A stretch of 64,000 bases of DNA from Methanolapillus ohkumae (GTDB lineage Archaea; Halobacteriota; Methanosarcinia; Methanosarcinales; Methanosarcinaceae): the NCBI RefSeq assembly GCF_032594355.1, contig NZ_CP131061.1:434001-498000 (forward strand). The letters run 5' to 3'. The translations under genes were made by a program, and so were the position numbers. Within the stretch, counting starts at the first letter, position 1; each line of letters starts with the position of its first letter. Of this stretch, positions 21,717 to 31,149 are shown piece after piece. The notes below the pieces were generated by a model that was given only the letters and a program-made list of their open reading frames with translations, was not told where the DNA came from and did no database searches.

Positions 21717-23191
21717 TGGCTGGAGAAATCGTAAATACCCCTCATGTTTCGAAAACCGCAATAAGTGCCGAAAAAGTCTTTAAAAAACCGGCCAGCATGA
21801 ATGATATCTTTAAACGAAAAGGTGGCGCCGCTCCGACGGCAACCCATTACTGTCCGGGATGCGGACACGGCGTCATTCACAAACTCATCGGAGAAGCCAT
21901 CGACAACTTGGAAATTCAAGACCGCTGCGTTCTCATCAGCCCGGTCGGTTGCTCTGTTTTCGCGTACTACTATTTTGATTTTGGAAACATTCAAACCGCA
22001 CACGGTCGGGCACCCGCGGTTGGAACCGGAATTTCCCGGGCACAAGACAATACGGTCGTGATTTCCTATCAGGGAGACGGTGATTTGGCGTCCATCGGAC
22101 TCAATGAAACCATTCAGGCCGCCAACCGCGGTGAAAAAATGGTGGTTTTTTTCGTGAACAACACCGTTTACGGAATGACCGGCGGGCAGATGGCGCCGAC
22201 AACGTTGATTGGCGAAAAAACCGTGACGTGTCAAGATGGGCGCGACCCGAATTTTTCCGGCTATCCGCTTCACATGTGTGAAATTCTGAGTAACCTTCAG
22301 GCTCCTGTATTTATTGAGCGCGTGTCGGTGTCCGATGCCAAACACATCAAAAAAGCAAAAATCGCGATTAAAAAAGCGCTTGAAATTCAGCGCGACGGCA
22401 AAGGATACGCTTTTGTTGAAATCCTCTCCGGCTGCCCGAACAACTTAAAACAAGACGCGAAACTTTCCGTGGAATTCATCAATGAGCAGATGGAAAAAGA
22501 GTATCCGCTCGGTAATTTCCGTGACCGTTCCGCTGACACGTGTCCGATGATTCGTCCGGACAGCGACTTTTCCACGCAAAAGTTGTTGGAAATCTTTGGG
22601 ACATCCGATGCCGCTGATACAAAAACAGATTCGTCCGATTTTGAAAATTGTGCCGTAAAAATTGCTGGTTTTGGCGGACAGGGTGTTTTATCGATGGGAA
22701 TTATTATGGCGGAGGCCGGGTGTGCCGGCGGGAAAAACGTGTCGTGGTATCCGTCGTACGGACCCGAGCAGCGTGGCGGAACATCCAACTGTTCCGTTGT
22801 TTTGTCCAAAACACCGATCGGATCCCCGGTGGTGTATGAGCCCGACATTTTAGTGGCGCTTAACCGCCCGTCGCTGGACAAATTCGCAAAAAGCGTCAAA
22901 TCCGGGGGATATTTGCTTTACGATTCCTCCATCACCGGCTTTGAACCGCCAAAAGGCGTTACGGTCATTGAGGTTCCCGCTCTTGAAATCGCAACGGCCG
23001 GCGGCTCTCAAAAAGCGGTCAACACCGCGATGCTGGGGGTCATTATGGAAATCGGAACAACCGGACTTTCAAAGATGGATTTTGAAAACGCTGTCCGTTC
23101 CGCATTTTCCGACAAACCGAAACTGGTGGATTTGAACTTAAATGTTTTAAAAGCCGGTGCCCGCTGGGCAAAAGAGAATTTGAAAAAATAA
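21716..23191 (+). CDS. vorA: 2-oxoacid:ferredoxin oxidoreductase, TPP-binding and gamma domains fused (VorA-type)
   Basis: 491 residues joining two subunits that are separate in many homologues. Residues about 40-290 are the TPP-binding beta part: CPGCGHG (46-52), GDGDLASIG (120-128) and NNTVYGMTGGQ (148-158). Residues about 311-491 are the gamma part: KIAGFGGQGVLSMG (315-328) and YGPEQRGG. A hydrophilic hinge (about 295-310) links them. The ATG overlaps the vorB stop by one base, with GGAGG upstream. The complex decarboxylates a branched 2-oxoacid to acyl-CoA with reduction of ferredoxin, or runs in reverse for amino acid synthesis. Naming as Vor rather than Kor rests on the fusion and gene order. 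Confidence 0.88.
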   Translation: MAGEIVNTPHVSKTAISAEKVFKKPASMNDIFKRKGGAAPTATHYCPGCGHGVIHKLIGEAIDNLEIQDRCVLISPVGCSVFAYYYFDFGNIQTAHGRAPAVGTGISRAQDNTVVISYQGDGDLASIGLNETIQAANRGEKMVVFFVNNTVYGMTGGQMAPTTLIGEKTVTCQDGRDPNFSGYPLHMCEILSNLQAPVFIERVSVSDAKHIKKAKIAIKKALEIQRDGKGYAFVEILSGCPNNLKQDAKLSVEFINEQMEKEYPLGNFRDRSADTCPMIRPDSDFSTQKLLEIFGTSDAADTKTDSSDFENCAVKIAGFGGQGVLSMGIIMAEAGCAGGKNVSWYPSYGPEQRGGTSNCSVVLSKTPIGSPVVYEPDILVALNRPSLDKFAKSVKSGGYLLYDSSITGFEPPKGVTVIEVPALEIATAGGSQKAVNTAMLGVIMEIGTTGLSKMDFENAVRSAFSDKPKLVDLNLNVLKAGARWAKENLKK

Positions 23192-23285
23192 TTCGTATTC
23201 AATTATTAAGATAACAATAATTGAATATGAAAAAAGAAATGTTGGAAAAACAATATTGAAATGACCGGTATTGAAAAAAAAGTTT

Positions 23286-23314
23286 TAAAATTCCGCTTTA
23301 TGCGGAATTTTTTT
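23286..23314 (+). terminator. vor operon terminator
   Basis: TTAAAATTCCGC, loop TTTAT, GCGGAATTTTTTT, about 95 bases after the vorA stop. Confidence 0.8.
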
Positions 23315-23322
23315 ATACCGAA

Positions 23323-23415
23323 TTTGGATTAAAACGCTCATCCACCGTATCTTTGGATTAAAACGCTCATCCACCGCATCTTTGGACAAACGCTCATTAA
23401 TCGTATCTTTGGAAA
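23323..23415 (+). repeat. Tandem repeat, three units of about 30-33 bases
   Basis: TTTGGATTAAAACGCTCATC and CACCGTATC recur three times with decay in the third, between the vor terminator and the next gene. The promoter of that gene probably lies in or just after the array. Confidence 0.75.
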
Positions 23416-23463
23416 AACCGCACATCAGATAAAAGTTGACCGCATTGAAAAATCGTGAATTTT

Positions 23464-24360
23464 ATGACCACCCAAAAGAAAGCCGATCTTCTTATGTTTT
23501 TGGTCGTCTTTTTTTGGGGTTTGTCTTACCTTTTTACAAAAGCGGGTATTGAGGCTCTTCCGATTTTTAATTTTATCGCGCTTCGGTTTGGCTTAGGGTT
23601 TATTGTCGCAGCCCTTGTCTTTTCCAAACATTTTTTTAAAATCAATTCCAAAACCATCCGGTGCGGTGTTATTTTAGGATTTTTGCTTTTCCTGACGCTG
23701 GCCGGCGTCAACTACGGCATCCAACACACCACTATTTCTAATGTCGGATTTTTGGGAAGTTTGACGGTCATTTTTGTCCCGATTTTTTCCTCCCTCATCT
23801 ACAAAAAAATTCCGGAAAAAAAGATTATTATTGCCAGCATTTTCGCAACGGTCGGAATCGCTCTCATGACTTTGGAAGGCAGCCTAGGCGTCGGCATCGG
23901 CGATTTGATTTGCGTCCTTGCGGCGGTCGTCTATTCCTTCCATATTTTGATTTCCAAGCGGTTTGTGGACAGCGACGGCGTTGATTCTCTTAATTTGGGA
24001 ATTATTCAGCTCGGGTTCACATCCATTTTCGGGCTTGTTTTGTCTTTGCTTTTGGAGGACCCGTTTATCCCAACGGAAATAAATTTGTGGGTTCCGATCA
24101 TCTTTTTGGGACTTTTTTGCAGCGCGTTTGGTTTTGTCGCGCAAACTGTCGCTCAAAAATACACCACGCCATCCCATATCGGACTTATTTTTGCGTTGGA
24201 ACCGGTTTTTGCCGCCATATTCGCGTACTTTTTTGCGGGAGAACATCTCCTTCCGATTCAATATGCCGGTGCGGCAGTTGTTTTTTTCAGCGTGATTTTT
24301 GCGGAACTGATGCCGGATAAAAAGAAAAAACCGGGGGAATCGGACGAGATTCATGTTTAA
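23464..24360 (+). CDS. DMT-superfamily (EamA) transporter
   Basis: About 298 residues with ten predicted membrane segments in two EamA halves (about 1-140 and 150-290). Motifs such as FFWGLSYLFTKAGIEALPIF and FALEPVFAAIFAYFFAGEHL are typical of the RhaT/EamA drug and metabolite exporter family. The lysine-rich tail is cytoplasmic. A GTG three codons upstream (23455) is an alternative start; neither has a clear ribosome binding site. The substrate cannot be told from sequence; amino acid or nucleotide-sugar export are common in the family. Confidence 0.85.
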   Translation: MTTQKKADLLMFLVVFFWGLSYLFTKAGIEALPIFNFIALRFGLGFIVAALVFSKHFFKINSKTIRCGVILGFLLFLTLAGVNYGIQHTTISNVGFLGSLTVIFVPIFSSLIYKKIPEKKIIIASIFATVGIALMTLEGSLGVGIGDLICVLAAVVYSFHILISKRFVDSDGVDSLNLGIIQLGFTSIFGLVLSLLLEDPFIPTEINLWVPIIFLGLFCSAFGFVAQTVAQKYTTPSHIGLIFALEPVFAAIFAYFFAGEHLLPIQYAGAAVVFFSVIFAELMPDKKKKPGESDEIHV

Positions 24361-24466
24361 ATTGTCTGCTCTGTTATGACGGAAAAATAAACATTAAATA
24401 AACGAAAGAGCAATAAAGCACGAAAGATATTTTACAAAAAAATAGAAAATTATAAAGAGGAGTCAT

Positions 24467-25057
24467 ATGTTTCTTGAAATTGTTACGGCGGTCGTTGTCG
24501 GCCTTTGGATTATGCTTCCTGCGTATTTGCCCAATTCTTTTGCCGCTCTTCTCGGAGGCGGGCGCCCGATTGACGGCGGAAAAAAATTAAAAGACGGGCG
24601 CCGGATTTTAGGTGACGGAAAAACCTGGCGCGGGTTTTTTGCGGGAACTTTTTTGGGATTCTTGGTCGGAATCATTGAAATTTTCCTTCTCAAAATGGGA
24701 TTTAATTTCTTTGGGATCGCCCTTCCGGGTTTTTCCGCAACCGGAATTCCGGACGCTTTGGACTTGTCCGCCTGCGTCGCGATTTTGTCGCTTGCGGTCG
24801 GCGCGCTTCTCGGCGACATGGCTTTTAGTTTTATCAAAAGACGGATTGGAATGCCGCGCGGGTCATCTTTTCCAATTGTGGACCAATACGATTTCCTCAT
24901 CGGCGCGTTTTTGTTGACTATGCTGACGTCTTGGACTTGGTTCTTTGAAACGCTGGCGCTTTGGCCGCTCATTGCGGTTTTAATCATTACGCCGGTTTTG
25001 CATTTGGGGACAAATATTATCGGATATAAACTTGGAATAAAAAATGAGCCGTGGTAA
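24467..25057 (+). CDS. carS: CDP-archaeol synthase
   Basis: Integral membrane enzyme that transfers CMP from CTP to unsaturated archaetidic acid, the branch point for archaeal polar lipids. The 196-residue protein has about five membrane helices. It carries the conserved cytoplasmic segment GGGRPIDGGKKLKDGRRILGDGKT-type (residues about 29-52), here with GDGKTWRGF. It also has GDMAFSFIKRRIGMPRG and DQYDFLIGA, all typical of CarS/DUF46. GAGGAG lies 6 bases before the ATG. A strong hairpin terminator follows at 25096. Confidence 0.93.
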   Translation: MFLEIVTAVVVGLWIMLPAYLPNSFAALLGGGRPIDGGKKLKDGRRILGDGKTWRGFFAGTFLGFLVGIIEIFLLKMGFNFFGIALPGFSATGIPDALDLSACVAILSLAVGALLGDMAFSFIKRRIGMPRGSSFPIVDQYDFLIGAFLLTMLTSWTWFFETLALWPLIAVLIITPVLHLGTNIIGYKLGIKNEPW

Positions 25058-25095
25058 GGAGAATTCTTTGATTTTTAAAACAAATTCAACAAAAC

Positions 25096-25130
25096 AATCC
25101 GGCTCAAAATCGGTCGATTTTGACCGGATT
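25096..25130 (+). terminator. carS terminator hairpin
   Basis: AATCCGGCTCAAAATCG and CGATTTTGACCGGATT form a 16-base-pair stem with one bulged C and a two-base loop. The following run is A-rich rather than T-rich, so termination is less certain than folding. Confidence 0.65.
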
Positions 25131-25684
25131 TAAAACGATTTTATCCATCCTTTTTCCATTTTTTCTTTTTTTCTTCCTTTTTTCTTCCTTTTTCCATTTT
25201 TCCTTTTTTCTTCCTTTTTCCTTTTTTCCTTTTTTCCTTTTTTTCTTCCTTTTTCCATTTTTCCTTTTTCCTTTTTTTTCTTTGTAAAAACCGCAAATAA
25301 CGATTTGAGAATACCTTATTCAATTAATTTTTCCGGAAAATATTTGAGAGATGCGAAATTCAAAGTAAACAATTTTTATTGATTTAAAACTATTTTGAAT
25401 ATTTTTTAACTCAGAATGATTGGAATAAAATAATAATCTTATTTACAACATGCAATGCCATCAATATTATACTCATATATACAATATAATATTAAAAAAC
25501 AAAAATTTATTATCATTCAATCAATTATACTTTATTAAAATTAAAAAAACGAAAATACATATATAATACTAAAATTATATTTCATTGTCTTCCGGATTTC
25601 TTCCTTTTGCCGGCCGGGAAGTTGCCGTAGCGCTGAAATGGGGCACGCTATTGGTAAACTATTAACCTTTATGGAGGAAAAAAA
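25131..25684. other. Low-complexity and AT-rich gap
   Basis: 25150-25285 is a pyrimidine tract of repeated CTTTTTTCTTCC-like units. 25320-25590 is nearly pure A/T with several TATATA runs and probably contains the promoter of the next gene. A small GC-rich island (GCCGGCCGGGAAGTTGCC) is at about 25608-25626. No coding signal seen. Confidence 0.6.
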
Positions 25685-25918
25685 ATGATTTCTAAAAAAA
25701 CATGCACCTCAGCAATAATCGGTATCTTGCTGGCTACAGTTCTTTTGTTCGCCTCTCCGGCTTTGGCGGAGGATAATGTGTCAACCAATGATGAAAGCAT
25801 AACGTCTATGAAAAACCCCTTTTACTGGGTGATTCTCGGCATCATTGGGGCCATTGTAACAATCATAATCATGGCTGGTTACGTATGGTATGACATTCGG
25901 TATGATAAATTGCTTTAA
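25685..25918 (+). CDS. Small exported or membrane protein
   Basis: 77 residues. An N-terminal hydrophobic stretch (AIIGILLATVLLFASPALAED) looks like a signal peptide with an A-L-A cleavage site. A short acidic segment follows, then one transmembrane helix (WVILGIIGAIVTIIIMAGYVW) and a short tail. A strong GGAGG site lies 6 bases before the ATG, so this is very likely a real gene. It faces the CobN-like locus tail to tail, with hairpins between. Function is unknown; a small partner of the surface system is possible but untested. Confidence 0.7.
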   Translation: MISKKTCTSAIIGILLATVLLFASPALAEDNVSTNDESITSMKNPFYWVILGIIGAIVTIIIMAGYVWYDIRYDKLL

Positions 25919-25943
25919 AAAACAATCAATTTTAGAAATTTAA

Positions 25944-25963
25944 ACCGGCCGGGTTCGGCCGGT
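25944..25963 (+). terminator. Hairpin after the small membrane protein
   Basis: ACCGGCC, loop, GGCCGGT, 26 bases after the stop codon; GC-rich seven-base stem. Confidence 0.6.
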
Positions 25964-25989
25964 CAACCTGTTTCACCCCCCTTGGATCC

Positions 25990-26021
25990 TTTTTCCGATA
26001 ACGATTAGGCTATCGGAAAAA
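25990..26021. terminator. Bidirectional hairpin between convergent genes
   Basis: TTTTTCCGATA and TATCGGAAAAA with a ten-base loop. It is flanked by T on one side and A on the other, so it could end transcription from both directions. Confidence 0.6.
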
Positions 26022-26035
26022 TAGAATCCTCGAGT

Positions 26036-26156
26036 TTGTTTTGATTCTTATTCTTTTGATTTCTATTCAATTTTGATTCTTATTCTTTTGATTTCTATTC
26101 AATTTTGATTCTTATTCTTTTGATTTCTATTCAATTTTGATTTTTATTTATTTTTC
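26036..26156. repeat. 33-base tandem repeat between convergent genes
   Basis: Three and a half units of TTTTGATTCTTATTC followed by TTTTGATTTCTATTCAA. The array ends about six bases from the stop codon of the CobN-like gene on the minus strand. Confidence 0.85.
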
Positions 26157-26161
26157 AATTC

Positions 26162-29100
26162 TCAGACTCCTTTTTTCCGGTACCCGTAAAAAACGGCTCC
26201 AATCAACAAAATAACAAGAGCGATAGCAATGGCGCTGGATGATGAAACCGACGGATTGGAAATAAAGTCCCTCACTGCCGAAGCCGTACTTCCGATGGAT
26301 TGAGAAATCATTTCGTAGCCGGTTACTTGAGATACCCCTGCTGGTGTACTGTCTTTTCCATAGCCGGATCCCGAATTTTCAGATTCCGTCAAAGACGTGG
26401 CATTGGAGGTGTTGTCTGACGTGTTGTTTTCACTCGAATTGACGATTTTGGCGGTTCCGGTTCCGGAGCCGGATGATTGGGCGGAACTCGGGTTCAATGA
26501 TGGGTTGTAGCTTTTGTCAAGCGCGATGTTGACCGTATCCACATATTCCCGTTTCATTTCCTCCGGCAAATCAAGGGCCATTAACCCGTTCATAATCCGG
26601 TTGTTGAAATTCATATTGCTGCACGTGTGGTGGCAGCAAACGACACCATTCAGGACCGTTTGTTGAACATATTCCTGCTGCAATTGCTTAAGCTGGTCGG
26701 CGGTCGGTTCCCACTGACCGTTGTAAGCGGCATTCAGAAGGCTGCCAACCATGGATTGGTAGGCGTACGGATTGGACGATTTCAGGAAATCGGAAACCCC
26801 CTGATTGGTCGAATCATTGACATAAATGTCATTGAGTTTTGACCAAGTATCGCCGGTGACTAAACCCGGCATCGTCATATCCCAAACTCCCAGCGCGCCA
26901 AACATTTCTTCCATGTGTGTTGTTCCGGCGTATCCGGAATTCATCATGCCTTCAATCCATTTCGGGTTAAAAGCTCTCGAATTCAATTCGGCGTTGAGGA
27001 ATTCTCCCAAAGATTCAACACCTTCTCCGCCATTTCTTTGGTTGTTGATGTACATGTCCGCATTTCCGCCGGATTTTGTAATGGCCGCCGCAAGACCGCC
27101 AAAGTAAGACGCCACCATCGGATGGTCCAAAAGTCCGTAAACGTTGGAACTTCTGGAGAAAACACCCATCTCCACCTTTTTCAGATTCTGCGTCAAAACT
27201 TCCGGCACCGGAATGCCCCATTGTGTGACAACTTTGCCATCGACACGCAAGTCATTTCCATCTTTATCGTACGTCAGGTTGACGCCGTAAGCATAACTCA
27301 TTCGTTCGATGTAGAGGTCAGCGGCCGTTGTTGTATTTTCAAGATCGCTTCCGGCCAAATTTTCAATTCCGGGGGTGTATTCTCCCGGCGGCGGACCAAA
27401 AACGCGGGCCGTTGAGATTTCTTTGGCAAACGTCGAATTGTATCCTTTGGCGATGAGTGCACTTTCGATCTCATTTGAATTTATTTTCACGTAATTTGGC
27501 TGGCCTTTGTCAGGAGCGTTGGCTGCGAGTTTTGCAGCATCATTGATTAAGAGAACCTGCTGACTGTAAACATCGCGGTAAGACCCGGATGTTTCAACAA
27601 CAATATCAACGCGCGGCTTATTCCATCCAGCAATTAACTGAACGCCAGTGACACGATTGGTGCCGGAGCCACTGGTCGCCCAGACCGGCTCAACTCCCAT
27701 CAAATAGAAAATTTCTGATTCGGATGTTCCTTTATTGCGCGTTGTTTCAATAGCCCATAAAAGGAAAGCTACTTTTTCAGGATATTTTCCGGCACCGTTT
27801 TTCTCTTGATAAATTTCAATGAGCTTGCCGGTTAAATTTTTTCCAATTTTCCACGCATCGTCTGTTGGAATATAGCGAGAATCGTTCTGAACCGGATTTT
27901 TACCGGTTGGAAGAACTTCCGGTTTATACACAGGATCTCCGGTTGAACCAATCGGAATGGATTTCCCACTCAAAGCCCTGAGCAAATTTGTCATTTCATC
28001 CGTGGATTTATTTAACAAATTTTTAGCTTCCTCAGTTGAAATTCCTGAATTTTGAATATGAATCGCCTCAGCCATCAGATCCAATTCACTGTATGTCTTT
28101 CCGGAAATTAATGTGTCTGATGGGGGTTTTCCAAAGATGTGATCCCCATATGGAATATAACTTCCTTTAATTCCACGAAGATGTTTTTCAATAATTTCAA
28201 GATCTTGATTAATTTTCACAGCGTCGCTCTTATCACTTTCCCAATTAATTCCAAGGCTTGTCGAAAATCCAAGTTCATTGCAATAATCAATAATTGAATC
28301 CAACGTTTCAGCCTTAACAGAGTCATCTGCAGTTGTTTTGTATTCACCGATCTTAAATTCGAGCGTTGAAAGATTGCCATAAAGACCGGATGGTGTTAAA
28401 ACCGGTGTCAAAAAGTTGACAATCGCCATATTTGCCCGCCTTTTATCGGTGAGTCCGGTAGAATCCACCGGCAGAGGATGAATAATCGGCATATCACCAA
28501 TCATAATCGCTGTCCAGTCTTTGGCAGAAAGTCCGGCTTGTTTTCCCGGCATCACCGCTAAATTGGTCCAAATTGGAACCATGGCATCCGCATTGTATTG
28601 AGATGCATTTCCGAAATAGTAATACATGGCAAGAGCTTGGTGAGTTGGCGGATAATTTCCGTTACGTGACAAGGCATCTTGGCTTTGGTCACGGCCACGA
28701 AGCGGTGTCGGAGTCAGAACAACATTTCCAAATTTCAATGCCGGAATCACGAAATATTTTCCGGACGAATTTTCATAAACCATGATATCTCCGGGAGGTG
28801 CGCCCCAAACCGATTCAACGGCCGCTTTTTGAGAAGAATCCAATGTGTTATAAAACGCCAGATAATCATTTAGGGGAAGCATAATGGCATACCCATCTTC
28901 CGCCATTTTTTGAAGCTGACCTGGTGCCCAAGTTCCGACATTGTATCCGTATTTTGTCATCTGTTCGATCAATTCGCCTTTGGAAGGAAGTTCATCATTT
29001 CCTAAATTATATCCGGCCGTTTTCAAGGCTTTTAAAATTTCAAGAATGCTTCCGGGTCCATCCAAATAATAATCCGGGTCCGCGCCGATGTTGGCTTTTC

Positions 29101-30328
29101 CGGCTTCGGCGGCATAATAAGGTATTACAATTTTTTTCTCGTTGTTGCTCTTGTTTCCAAGTTCCGCCCATGAGATCGCACGTTTGACCATCCAATCCGC
29201 TTGGTAGTCAATCGGCATGTTGTATCCGAATTCATCTTTTCCCGCAATAACGATCGGTTCAATCATGCCATCCATCTCAGCAAAAGCCAATTGATACAAC
29301 TGGTCTGAAAAAACACCCTGATCTGAATTTTCCCAATCGGATTGCGTTTTGCCGGAATATAATTGGACCCCGTTTAAAATCGGAACGCCGAGTGCTTCTA
29401 ATTCTTGTTGTCCAAGGTCTCCGTTTGAGGAGAATAAACGCCCGCCGCGTGATAAAGCAATCGCAGCGTCAATGACAACTTCGTAATTTGTGTCGCTTCC
29501 GGTCTCTGTAATTATCATAAAATTTTCTTTATTTTCATTTGGTTTTGATCCAGTTGCGGCTGCCATGACATATGTTCCGACAATGACATTGTATCCTTGA
29601 TTTTCAATTTCGCGAACCAAATAATCAATAATCGGTCCGTCCCGTGAAACATCCTTCAAGGACGTGGAAGGAATAACACCGATTGTCGGCTTATCAGGGT
29701 CATAAACATGTAAATTTCCGTCACGGGTGCTATCGGCATACCATGTCAAATATTCGGAAACATTGTCGAAAAGGTAAGGATTAGAAGAAGACCATTTGTC
29801 AGGGTGATAAATTCCATAAATTGATTTTGCAACCGGAACGGGAACGGGGCCTTCGTAATGACCCGTTTTTTTGGCAAGGTAGAGAAGGGCAATTTCCATA
29901 TTGTCAACGCCCAAATAAACAAAGCATTCTGTATAATTTGTGGAACCATCGACTAAAGACAGAGTTGAAGTTACGGACGGAGTTGAAACCGCAGCCACTT
30001 TAAAATTTAAGTTTTGAGCCTTTGCGGCATCCAATTTTGGCTCCAGCCGGCTGACAACGGTTTGTTCGACGTGGTTGAATAAAACAACATCATATGCTGT
30101 TAGATCCCAATCACTGACGTCTGTTGTCATTGATGCAATTTTGCAAGTCAAGTTGACATGAGTCGCTACGGTCACATTATTCATTGCAGATTCCATCAAA
30201 ACAATGTTACTTTGTCCGGAAGGGAGATAAAGAATTTCAAGTTTTTCCGGCGGTGCCGGGTCCGCATTCACCGGAATCATAGATCCCAGTAAAAGAAATA
30301 AGATAAGCAAAACGAATATTTTTTTCAT
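26162..30328 (-). CDS. Exported CobN-like protein 1 (chelatase motif lost)
   Basis: 1,388 residues, homologous to the large CobN/ChlH/BchH subunit of metal-tetrapyrrole chelatases but made for export. Order of parts: signal peptide (FVLLILFLLLGSMIPVNAD), CobN body to about 1280, linker with S/N/T and two Gly-rich motifs (GSGTGTA near 1287, GSGYG near 1324), then a membrane helix (AIAIALVILLIGAVFYGY) and RKKGV. The PPTHQ block is kept, but the following region, HGTxEWLPG in the two paralogs, reads WTNLAVMPGKQ (about 584-594), so the conserved His and Glu are missing. CCHHTC is at 1231-1236. Start ATG has GGGGATT upstream. It lies downstream of the DUF2149 gene by 410 bases. Role: perhaps tetrapyrrole binding rather than catalysis. 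Confidence 0.85.
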   Translation of the reverse strand: MKKIFVLLILFLLLGSMIPVNADPAPPEKLEILYLPSGQSNIVLMESAMNNVTVATHVNLTCKIASMTTDVSDWDLTAYDVVLFNHVEQTVVSRLEPKLDAAKAQNLNFKVAAVSTPSVTSTLSLVDGSTNYTECFVYLGVDNMEIALLYLAKKTGHYEGPVPVPVAKSIYGIYHPDKWSSSNPYLFDNVSEYLTWYADSTRDGNLHVYDPDKPTIGVIPSTSLKDVSRDGPIIDYLVREIENQGYNVIVGTYVMAAATGSKPNENKENFMIITETGSDTNYEVVIDAAIALSRGGRLFSSNGDLGQQELEALGVPILNGVQLYSGKTQSDWENSDQGVFSDQLYQLAFAEMDGMIEPIVIAGKDEFGYNMPIDYQADWMVKRAISWAELGNKSNNEKKIVIPYYAAEAGKANIGADPDYYLDGPGSILEILKALKTAGYNLGNDELPSKGELIEQMTKYGYNVGTWAPGQLQKMAEDGYAIMLPLNDYLAFYNTLDSSQKAAVESVWGAPPGDIMVYENSSGKYFVIPALKFGNVVLTPTPLRGRDQSQDALSRNGNYPPTHQALAMYYYFGNASQYNADAMVPIWTNLAVMPGKQAGLSAKDWTAIMIGDMPIIHPLPVDSTGLTDKRRANMAIVNFLTPVLTPSGLYGNLSTLEFKIGEYKTTADDSVKAETLDSIIDYCNELGFSTSLGINWESDKSDAVKINQDLEIIEKHLRGIKGSYIPYGDHIFGKPPSDTLISGKTYSELDLMAEAIHIQNSGISTEEAKNLLNKSTDEMTNLLRALSGKSIPIGSTGDPVYKPEVLPTGKNPVQNDSRYIPTDDAWKIGKNLTGKLIEIYQEKNGAGKYPEKVAFLLWAIETTRNKGTSESEIFYLMGVEPVWATSGSGTNRVTGVQLIAGWNKPRVDIVVETSGSYRDVYSQQVLLINDAAKLAANAPDKGQPNYVKINSNEIESALIAKGYNSTFAKEISTARVFGPPPGEYTPGIENLAGSDLENTTTAADLYIERMSYAYGVNLTYDKDGNDLRVDGKVVTQWGIPVPEVLTQNLKKVEMGVFSRSSNVYGLLDHPMVASYFGGLAAAITKSGGNADMYINNQRNGGEGVESLGEFLNAELNSRAFNPKWIEGMMNSGYAGTTHMEEMFGALGVWDMTMPGLVTGDTWSKLNDIYVNDSTNQGVSDFLKSSNPYAYQSMVGSLLNAAYNGQWEPTADQLKQLQQEYVQQTVLNGVVCCHHTCSNMNFNNRIMNGLMALDLPEEMKREYVDTVNIALDKSYNPSLNPSSAQSSGSGTGTAKIVNSSENNTSDNTSNATSLTESENSGSGYGKDSTPAGVSQVTGYEMISQSIGSTASAVRDFISNPSVSSSSAIAIALVILLIGAVFYGYRKKGV

Positions 30329-30640
30329 ATGTATGAATCCCCTATTAATGTTTTTTAATGTTTTTTAATATTTTCGATCTTTTTTCATTTTTTGTTGAGT
30401 TTTGTGAAATTATTTTTTAAGAACATTCTTTTTTAATAAAATTATATTTAGCACGTGGTTGTTTGATATCTTTTTATTATCTATAAAAAAACAACCATAC
30501 TTGTGTATAAATCCTCTTTAAGAATATATACCTGAGTTTTTAGATTATACATGTAATCAAAAAAGATATCATATCAAAAAATGTAAAAATAAAAATGAAC
30601 AAATCCAAAAATCAATAAAATCGACCTGCCGATTTTATTA

Positions 30641-30692
30641 ATTTTTAAGAATTTGTTGCCATAACCGTGGGCGCTTGCCAAAAAAAATCATA
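30641..30692 (-). promoter_or_regulatory. Conserved 3' element, copy 3 (after DUF2149 gene)
   Basis: In the sense of the gene: TTTTTGGCAAGCGCCCACGG, TTATGGCAACAA, ATTCTTAAAAATT. It follows a hairpin and a T tract. Confidence 0.65.
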
Positions 30693-30705
30693 AAAAAAAG
30701 AAAAG

Positions 30706-30730
30706 ATAATGATGAAAATTTCATCATTAT
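30706..30730 (-). terminator. Terminator hairpin of the DUF2149 gene
   Basis: ATAATGATGAA and TTCATCATTAT with a three-base loop start 9 bases after the stop. T-rich DNA follows in the sense direction. Confidence 0.75.
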
Positions 30731-30738
30731 TTAAGATT

Positions 30739-31149
30739 TTAAGATGCGGACGAATTATTCGCGACGGGGGTTGTCGTGTTGTTTGCCGCCGGCGTTGAAT
30801 TATTTTCCGGAACGTAAATCACACGACCGTCGTCTAATTTGTAAGCCGTCCCAAGAATCTCTCCAATGCCGCCTCCGATTTGCTTTTCGGCGTTGATCTC
30901 CATAATTTCAATGCCTTGGTCGGTTTTCGTGATGATTTGCATGTTATCCTGTCCGGGATTTTTAACAATGGTAACACTATCGTCCGTCAAAATTTCCGTG
31001 AGCCCAAACGACATCACGAGTGCCACAAGAAGAGCGACGGAGAAAACCATCGCCACGTCAAAAACGTTTCCGACGCTGGCCATCGGATTTTCCGGTTCAT
31101 GCTTGGCGAAAGACGCACCACGCCGGCCTCTGCTTGCCCGGCGGCTCAT
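30739..31149 (-). CDS. DUF2149 (ExbD/HmuT-like) membrane protein
   Basis: 136 residues with a basic N-terminus (MSRRASRGRRGASF), the family segment NPMASVGNVFDVAMVFSVAL leading into a single membrane helix (about 30-52), and an exported domain. The tail is rich in N/T/S/A with N-x-T sequons. Topology is that of ExbD: short inside segment, one helix, domain outside. Its ATG overlaps the stop of the ExbB-like gene by four bases (ATGA), showing translational coupling, and GGAGG precedes it. DUF2149 next to MotA/TolQ/ExbB, DUF2162 and CobN is the HmuT-U-V-S arrangement of bacterial haem uptake loci as I recall it. Function as force-transmitting or channel-gating subunit is inferred. Confidence 0.85.
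   Translation of the reverse strand: MSRRASRGRRGASFAKHEPENPMASVGNVFDVAMVFSVALLVALVMSFGLTEILTDDSVTIVKNPGQDNMQIITKTDQGIEIMEINAEKQIGGGIGEILGTAYKLDDGRVIYVPENNSTPAANNTTTPVANNSSAS

Larger units (their letters stand above)
30329..30738 (-). other. Gap between DUF2149 and CobN-like genes: AT-rich DNA, element and terminator
   Basis: 30400-30600 is AT-rich and probably carries the promoter of CobN-like gene 1. 30641-30692 is a copy of the conserved 3' element, and 30706-30730 is the terminator hairpin of the DUF2149 gene. No gene seen. Confidence 0.6.

Noticed and set aside
20324..23191. Naming the operon korABGD (2-oxoglutarate)
   Set aside because: Three genes with a TPP-gamma fusion and the order small ferredoxin, alpha, fusion fit VorCBA better; specificity still needs testing.
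25141..25323. Lys-rich minus-strand frame
   Set aside because: Low-complexity pyrimidine tract on the other strand; not a gene.
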